Of a stretch of DNA of 64,000 bases, positions 57,421-64,000 are shown in pieces. Both the position numbers and the translations under genes were made by a program. The DNA is from Aurelia coerulea (Eukaryota > Cnidaria > Scyphozoa > Semaeostomeae > Ulmaridae). The DNA lies in assembly GCA_039566865.1 (NCBI GenBank), contig CM076954.1, positions 14,160,001 through 14,224,000 on the forward strand, read 5' to 3'. The notes beneath the pieces were generated by a model that did not search any database, was not told the DNA's origin, and worked only from the letters and a program-made list of their open reading frames with translations. Numbering within the stretch: position 1 is the first letter of the stretch; the number at the start of each line of letters is the position of its first letter.

Positions 57421-58193
57421 TAGACTTGCCCCAAGTCCATCTCTTCAGTCCGTCTTACCGGTCCCTTTTAGGTAGTTCCTGGATCCGCCACTCCAGCATT
57501 CCGGAAAGAAAACGAGACTGAGCGCGATCCAGGAAATTCCGAAAAGGGAATTATTATTATTATTATTATTATTACATTCTTTAAAGTTGGTTGTTAAAAA
57601 TAGCTCTTCTTCAAGAACTAATAAAGACCAACTATTTACAAAAACAAAATAAATTACAGTTCATGATAAGAAACGAAGATACCCTAAAATACCCTATTTA
57701 CAAATTTTGCAACGGCAAGTCTCTCCAATCCATTTTTTTATGCATGACTTGAAAGAACAGACGGAGGGGGCAATTTTTGTATCATTAGGCAGGGAATTCC
57801 ATAATATGCTACCACGAAAAGATAAACTATCGTTGCCATAAGTAGTTGTTTTAGTTTGAGGCAACATCAACAGATTCTTTGATCGTAGATTGTAATTATT
57901 GTCCTTTTCATGGAACATATCCCACAAAAAAGAAGGGTTTTGTTGTGTTAAACTGCTATAAACCTCGAGCATTAACTTTTGCAAGTTCTTTTGATGAATA
58001 GTGCACTCCTTTCCTCTCTGTAACAACTCATCAAAAGAAGATGTAAAATCGTTGAAGAGAATTCGAAGCGCTCTCTTATGGGTACGATTGAGATCATTAT
58101 TAGCAACCTTTCCGCAAAACATCCATATCAACGGACAATAATTAAACTGGAACAGTAAAGGCGGACTGAAGAGATAGACTTGGGGCAAGTCTG
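57421..58193. mobile_element. TAGACTTGCCCC-type MITE carrying a LINE fragment, 773 bp
   Basis: The ends are TAGACTTGCCCCAAGTC, followed inward by atctcttcagtccg and its inverse. They are flanked by a perfect 9-bp duplication gctgaaacc (57412-57420, 58194-58202). The last base of the right end is changed (G for A). Most of the interior is a LINE fragment (57549-58150). Confidence 0.88.
57549..58150 (-). mobile_element. LINE 3' fragment nested in the MITE
   Basis: Minus-strand frame 58188-57694. It encodes FQFNYCPLIWMFCGK, then HKRALRILF and SLSFRGSILWNSLPND, and ends CRCKIC, the same C-terminal order as the LINE at 1-1313. The 3' tail is (AAT)n at 57549-57572. Severely 5'-truncated. The LINE inserted into the MITE, or travelled with it. 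Confidence 0.88.
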
Positions 58194-58308
58194 GCTGAAA
58201 CCTGAGATAAAAGGAGCTGAAAAAGTTTCGGGAAGGGCTCTTTGACTTTTAGCAATCATATTGCATTATATTGTAAGATCTTTAGTTTGCAATTGTATCT
58301 TCGTTGCA

Positions 58309-58388
58309 ACCTTGTCCCCAGGGCCTTTTGTCATATTGGGATGCCCATAATAAACCATAATATGACAAAAGGCCCTGGAAACGAGGTT
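58309..58388. mobile_element. Short hairpin MITE (AACC...GGTT type), 80 bp
   Basis: The arms are ccagggccttttgtcatatt and its inverse around a short loop (gatgcccataataaacc). The outer ends are aacctt and aggtt. A relative with aacctggttcctagggcc and gggcctgggaacgaggtt ends is at 63780-63847. Confidence 0.75.
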
Positions 58389-58542
58389 CTATTCATTGCA
58401 TGGCCCCCCCGGGGGGCACTTCACTATAAATTCATACAGGAGTGTGCGACGCCAGAATTTCTGTTATGACCCAATCCCAGAATAGACCTTTTAGCTATTC
58501 TACAAAAGAGCCTGGATCGAGCATTATTTTTATACGCGAGGC

Positions 58543-61500
58543 GACAGAGCGGAAACGATGCGCGCCTGCGCACTAATGTTGCCTAAATCGAAGGATGGAA
58601 GGCAAAAACTCACGCCGTCGAAATTCTGATCGAGTAATGAACATTAAAAGTTTTCGATCGTAAAATGCTTCTTTGCGGCAGTTTATAGAGGGAAAATATT
58701 GATTACATGGTACACATCTTGTTCAGTTTTCTTTCGTCTTTCTGTTAAAGGTAAAAACATTTATGTAAGCGGAATATATTTCTGTCAAAATAGCTCAATG
58801 AAATTGCAAGTGAAAGCTAGGACTGGCAATTTCTTAAGTGTCGCCCCTATGAAAGTCCCAAACATAAGGCCGTTTCTTAACACATAAGGGATTTTATGCT
58901 TTTAATCTAAGAGGTGGGGATGCCTCCACCATATATCAAGAGTTCTCGTGAATCCAAGGTTGTTCTTGCTCGCAACACCGAAAGAAAGTCGAGGTTTGAT
59001 TAATTTCGAAAATTTTCAACGCCCTCGAAATTTCACAACAGTTTTGATTCACGGCAGGGACCTTATTTGGTGGAAATTGCTTGAAATCACTTACCAATGA
59101 ATGAATTCTTGTTAAAACCAGTTGCAAAATTGGTGTATCCTCCAAATACAAGAATTTTAGTCACAAATTGACAATTATTTGCGATGAATACCGGCAATGT
59201 TTCAAATAAATCCAGAAGTCTTGCCTAAAATAGGCTCCTTCCATGTTTCTAGTCGCTGGAGATGCTTCAAGTCGTCACTGAAACTCGACTGACGCGTAAA
59301 AGATATACTCTGAGTATTTAAAAATCAAAGGCATGCCTTTTCTAGAAAAAAATAAGCTTCTCCACAACTTCTTCTTGCCAAAACAATGCCAAAAAAGTTA
59401 TAAGAATTTCGCAAGGAGAACATGCTATTTCTCTGACGCGACAGTGTATTCGAATTTCGAATAACAGAGGGGCAAATGTAAAGTTTTACAAAGGTTTCAT
59501 CAAAATTTTGAAAAATGTTTTTCAAAGAAGCCAAAGAGACCAATGTTTTCGAAATGAATCAAGTAAATAGTAGTTGAAATAACAGACGGAAGTCAAGAGA
59601 TCAGAAAGGAAAGAATCCACTCAAAAAGTTAGGAAACATTAAAAAAAATCAAGAAACTTTCTACCAATGATCATTCAAGTTTTCCCGAAAAAGTAGTGAA
59701 AGTCTGCCTGGCTGTACGACCTTTTATATTTTTCCGGCCAAACTAATATTTCTTTTGCACTTTAGGCACGATTTTGAACAAAATGTTTTTAGCGTAAAAT
59801 GAATAGCTTTCTCGCAGTTAATTTTTAGTAGGCTTTGGTACGTGCCCTTTTGTTGCAGAAACTTGCTTAGGAAAGTCTGAACAAATATGCCTAAAACACG
59901 GGCGGTTATAATTAAAGAATCGAAAGCATTTGACAAACATTAATATGATAATCTTTTCCCTTGCCAAGACACCTCAGTTACAGTTGTAGTCTTAACCATT
60001 TTCAGTTTTATTTCCCTGGGTACCAGAACCAAAAGAATTGAGAGGCAAAGAAAAGGAACAAAAGTCCGAGCAACGAAAGACAGAAAGAGGGATAAGAACT
60101 CTTGACATGCTCTGAACAAATAAAAATCAATATTCCTGTTTTAGGAGCAGGATGAAAAGATGTCACAGACAACTTTCTGTCGTGTTTATTTATGATCACC
60201 TCACAGGAACGAGGCATTGTATCAACTGTCCCAGAGCCTATCTCTCTCTTCCTATCTCTCCTTTCCTCCGCATATTCCGCCCAGTAACTCGCCGTTGCTT
60301 GAGTCCTGTTACTGAACAATCCGGAACAATCTTCAAGCATGCGAGAAATGCTCATTCCAAAACTGCAGCTGGGTAGATTTCAAATACTTTTTGAAGAAAT
60401 TTGATATGTCAGTTTAGTGGCCTTTTCTCCATTTTTCTGAAAACCGTTCTAAATTCATAGCAGAGTGTAATCAAAAACACATTGCACGTATTTTTTCATA
60501 GGAAACTAAGAATATGGGCCAGTACTGAAAAGCTTCTTAACATTATCAGATTTTGAGTACTCAGAATTTCTTACGGCTTTCTTTAGAGGCTCCATAACAC
60601 GAGCCATAACTGTTCACTACATGTGCCCTCGTGAGTATTTCAAAACAAGGTTTTTTTAAGCCTTTTCTTAATACGAGTAATATGATATAGGAAACAAAGG
60701 AAAGTAATTTAAAAATATGTCAAGGATTACCTTCATCAAAATAAATAGTATATTTTCCCAGTACTGGAGTTTCTTAATTTTTTGGCGCTCTGAGAGTTGA
60801 GTTTCTTATGCTATGGGCAATTTCTTATGAAAAAGTACGTGTATGGATGAAAATCAATTTCCCTCCTGATCTTGGATTTCGAAAATATTTGTCTATTTGG
60901 CTTCTTTGAAAAACATTTTTCAAAATTATGATGAAACCTTTGTAAAACTTTATATTTGCCCCTCTGTTATTCGAAATTCGAATACACGGTCGCGTCAGAG
61001 AAATAGCATGTTCTCCTTGCGAAATTCTTATAACTTTTTTGGCATTGTTTTGGCAAGAAGAAGTTGTGGAGAAGCTTATTTTTTTCTAGAAAAGGCATGC
61101 CTTTGATTTTTAAATACTCAGAGTATATCTTTTACGCGTCAGTCGAGTTTCAGTGACGACTTGAAGCATCTCCAGCGACTAGAAACATGGAAGGAGCCCA
61201 TTTTAGGCAAGACTTCTGGATTTATTTGAAACATTGCCGGTATTCATCGCAAATAATTGTCAATTTGTGACTAAAATTCTTGTATTTGGAGGATACACCA
61301 ATTTTGCAACTGGTTTTAACAAGAATTCATTCATTGGTAAGTGATTTCAAGCAATTTCCACCAAATAAGGTCCCTGCCGTGAATCAAAACTGTTGTGAAA
61401 TTTCGAGGGCGTTGAAGATTTTCGAAATTAATCAAACCTTGACTTTCTTTCGGTGTTGCGAGCAAGAACAACCTTGGATTCACGAGAACTCTTGATATAT

Positions 61501-61889
61501 GGTGGAGGCATCCCCACCTCTTAGATTAAAAGCATAAAATCCCTTATGTGTTAAGAAACGGCCTTATGTTTGGGACTTTCATAGGGGCGACACTTAAGAA
61601 ATTGCCAGTCCTAGCTTTCACTTGCAATTTCATTGAGCTATTTTGACAGAAATATATTCCGCTTACATAAATGTTTTTACCTTTAACAGAAAGACGAAAG
61701 AAAACTGAACAAGATGTGTACCATGTAATCAATATTTTCCCTCTATAAACTGCCGCAAAGAAGCATTTTACGATCGAAAACATTTCATTTTCACTGCTCG
61801 ATCAGAATTTCGACGGCGTGATTTTCTTTCCTTCCATCCTTCGATTTAGGCAACATTAGTGCGCAGGCGCGCATCGTTTCCGCTCTGTC
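58543..61889. mobile_element. Foldback element, 3.35 kb with 1-kb inverted arms, 9-bp duplication
   Basis: Both ends read GACAGAGCGGAAACGATGCG inward, flanked by a perfect 9-bp duplication acgcgaggc (58534-58542, 61890-61898). The left arm (58543 to about 59557) and right arm (about 60882-61889) are over 90 percent alike, so the same short frames appear twice in mirror (58699-58887 and 61783-61544; 59151-58936 and 61280-61495). The 1.3-kb centre contains a CACGTA-type MITE (60485-60841) and a minus frame 60355-60008 without known motifs. The termini match the 210-bp MITE at 20294-20503. No transposase seen. Confidence 0.93.
60485..60841. mobile_element. CACGTA-type MITE (relative of the CACTCATTT family), nested
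   Basis: The ends are CACGTATTTTTTCATAGGAA and the inverse of CACGTACTTTTTCATAAGAA. Internal phrases ccagtactg, tttcttaattttttgg and agtttcttatg match the style of 12439-12828 and 13441-13810. TA follows the right end only. It lies in the centre of the foldback element. Confidence 0.7.
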
Positions 61890-61898
61890 ACGCGAGGC

Positions 61899-63127
61899 TT
61901 GATACACGCCCGACAACACCAAGCCTGAATTCTGACGTCACTTCCGGCCTCTCTTGCAAGAAAGCTGTGGCGCGAAAGTAAAATTTTGTGATAAATGGCG
62001 TCAGCAGGCGTCCCAAGTGTCCCAAAGCAAAATATCGAGATATAACGCAATAGCTGTATCTTCGCTCTTTCAAGTTCTTTGAGCATTTTGGACTCGGAGC
62101 TTCTTGGTTTTTCATATTTTTCAAAGGCCGTGTACAACTCTGTTTACAAACTCGGGATTCAGCACAGGTGGTAAGCAGACTTTATCATAAATTTAACGTT
62201 TGTCCTTTGTTTCATGGAAATTTTGTTGAAAGTTTTGGATTCCTCGATGTCGTTTTGTCCTATTTTGCCACCTTTCGCCAATTGTTGACGAAATAAACTT
62301 GTCTTTTTCTCGTCTTGAACTTCGGCTTGCAGTTTCAAGAAAATGAACTTTTGTTGGCCTAAATTTAACCGAAATTTTTTCAAACTCCAATATTTTCTAA
62401 ACTAAGACAGGAATTCTCATTTTGGGGATATAACGCAATAGCTGTAAGCATCTAGTTTCTAGGAATGTTGCCTGTTTTGCTGTAGCCTTTGCCGGTTTCC
62501 CACAATTTTCAAAGGCAATTTTTCCTCGAGAGCCATGACTATTTAATCTGCGTTAACTTTACGTGCTTCCTTTTACAAACTTGTCTGCTTTTTAGTCAGA
62601 AAACAAACGTTAACCTTAGTTGAATGTATCACTTTCGAACTTAATCTGATGTTTTCAGAAATGAAAGTATTTTAGAGTACTTGCTAGCTTTGTTGGCCGC
62701 CAGAGCAATGAGAGAATATTAACAAAACTTTGACTTCGCTCTCAGAGAAATTTTCGTTGGGTTTGGCCTAAATGTAAACAAACATAAAGTTGCATTGTTG
62801 CTTATTTTCTTCAAGACTAATGGGGAAGCTCTGACCTAGAAATATGAGATTTGCTTACTAAAACAATGTTATCAAGGCTACCTTGTACAAAAAATTATCA
62901 GCTTTGATTATTTTCCTATAAATACGATAGTTTACTGCAATTATTTGCCCTTAAATCCTTTTTCTTGAGCAGGGTATTGCTGCTCTGATTTAAGTTTGCA
63001 AAGACATCTCCTATTTTGGTTTGCTGCTCTTTTTTGTACATGCAATTCTCTATGAGACAAAGTGAAATTTGCTATGCAGCAAACATTTTTAATAGGAGGA
63101 AATAATATTGTCTCTGTTTTATTTTAG
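61899..63127. other. Gene-free stretch with a short direct repeat
   Basis: The sequence gatataacgcaatagctgta occurs at about 62039 and again at 62428. A minus frame 62137-61856 (93 codons) has no motif I know. No transposon ends were identified. Confidence 0.4.
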
Positions 63128-63216
63128 GACCCAAACAGAACAAGATTATCCTTTACCAATCAAGCCCAACCTTGAAGCAGCATTTGACAACAACCACGAA
63201 AGACTGCAATTCTTGA
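63128..63216 (+). other. Candidate terminal exon of INPP5E (single-exon option)
   Basis: A good acceptor (tgttttattttag) precedes 63128. Joining to exon 12 gives a split Gly and then 28 codons to a TGA, so the protein would be 853 aa. The tail length after the conserved FDREIYVE (29 residues) is close to that of vertebrate INPP5E, which also has Gly here. But the tail ends KDCNS, one residue short of a CaaX prenylation box, and the sequence is otherwise unlike. It would require an 8.7-kb intron. Weigh against 55764-55981. Confidence 0.35.
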
Positions 63217-63722
63217 TTTTTCAATGCCTGAAGACTGATGCAAAACTGATGGAACATGACTGTTGCAAACAAAGCATTCAATGAAAAACAATATTATAAC
63301 ATATCAAAAAATTTGAGTAATCCAATAATTCTGATGATTTTACTCTGATGATAGGAAGATGGTAAGATAATAGCAATTGAATCATCACAAAATTGAAATT
63401 TTAATGCTTCCAATTCTGAAACAGTCTGAAACTTATTCTGAATTTGATCTGCAAAGACAATTGTTTGCAAAAACAAAGACAAAGCTCGCCCGTTTCACTG
63501 CCATGCTTATTCGTGAGTTTCTGAAAATTACCAAAAAGCAGTTATTGCCGTTGTCCATTCAGAAATAGTCATTGCAATTTCGATAGACAGCATCCTTCCC
63601 TATCTTCCTTGTCTGTGAGTTTTTAGAGCCAACAAGAGAAGATTTCCAGACTGCAATGAGTTGCTCCATCATTGAGAGGAACTTGCCCAGTACAAATAAC
63701 ATATTTTGGCTAGAGTGCAGTT

Positions 63723-64000
63723 TAGCGGGCGGCATTCGAATGCTGTGTTGTTGTTTGGCATACGGTAAGGGTTAGGGTCAACCTGGTTCCTAGGGCCAGC
63801 TTCCTACGTCACCTAAGGAAGACAATGGTGGGCCTGGGAACGAGGTTGGGTTAGGGTTAGTTTCAGAAAAGCGTTTTCGGCGTAATTTAGCGTTAGTTAG
63901 GGTAAGTTAGGGTTAGAAAGGGTAAGTAAGGGTTAGGGTTAGGGTTAGGGTTAGGAGGGTTAGGAATGGAATGGAATATGACATTTAACGCCGCCCGCTA
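63723..64000. mobile_element. TAGCGGGCGGC inverted-repeat element with telomere-like repeats
   Basis: The left end is TAGCGGGCGGCATTCGAATG. The window closes on ...AACGCCGCCCGCTA, the inverse. Inside are a small AACC...GGTT MITE (63780-63847) and many GGTTAG units, the longest run at about 63929-63955. The flanking target duplication cannot be checked because the window ends at the element's last base. Confidence 0.7.

Noticed and set aside
58699..61783. Repeated frames of 60-79 codons as duplicated genes
   Set aside because: They are the two inverted arms of one foldback element, short and without motifs.
61856..62137. Minus frame of 93 codons as a first exon of a divergent gene
   Set aside because: It crosses the edge of the foldback element, so part of it is transposon arm; no motif.

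Overview
The window is nuclear DNA of an intron-rich animal. It is AT-rich, holds two conserved metazoan genes split into many short exons with GT-AG introns, and is crowded with LINE fragments and short inverted-repeat DNA transposons. The repeat types (CR1/Jockey-like LINEs, MITEs ending CCCGGGGGGGTACT, TTAGGG-type repeats) would fit a cnidarian, probably an anthozoan. That placement is inference; nothing here fixes the species.

Two genes lie head to head around 37.5-38.1 kb. On the minus strand, an orthologue of NUBPL (mitochondrial P-loop Fe-S protein for complex I) runs from 37489 down to 16533. I could place all eleven exons. Every junction keeps frame, and the sum is 951 bp (316 aa plus stop), close to the human protein. 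On the plus strand, an orthologue of INPP5E (ciliary inositol polyphosphate 5-phosphatase) starts at 38130. Twelve exons to 54387 cover the long N-terminal region and the whole catalytic domain; the last coding exon is uncertain. The 640 bp between the start codons is a likely shared promoter.

The most unusual structure is in NUBPL intron 6. Next to exon 6 there is a tandem array of about 180-bp units. Each unit carries the last 94 nt of exon 6 with an intact splice donor, an open frame, and an upstream AG that would keep phase. There are nine full copies and one truncated copy, separated from the true exon by a 1.57-kb transposon.

Left of NUBPL (1-16.5 kb) there is no conserved gene. It holds a LINE 3' part at the left edge, MITEs of several classes, a hypothetical gene at 7.6-8.7 kb (unknown function, perhaps a nuclease-like fold with a repetitive coiled-coil tail), and two palindromic foldback elements (10.7-12.4 and 14.3-15.5 kb), the second interrupted by a hAT element. 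The introns and the right end carry more: MITEs with TA, TTAA, 8-bp and 9-bp target duplications, a 2-kb LINE with a 611-codon open frame, a 3.35-kb foldback element with 1-kb arms (58.5-61.9 kb), and a terminal-inverted-repeat element at the right edge holding telomere-like repeats.

I found no rRNA, no CRISPR array and no convincing intact tRNA. Element boundaries given with target duplications were read directly from the sequence; family names are inferred from duplication length and terminal motifs.
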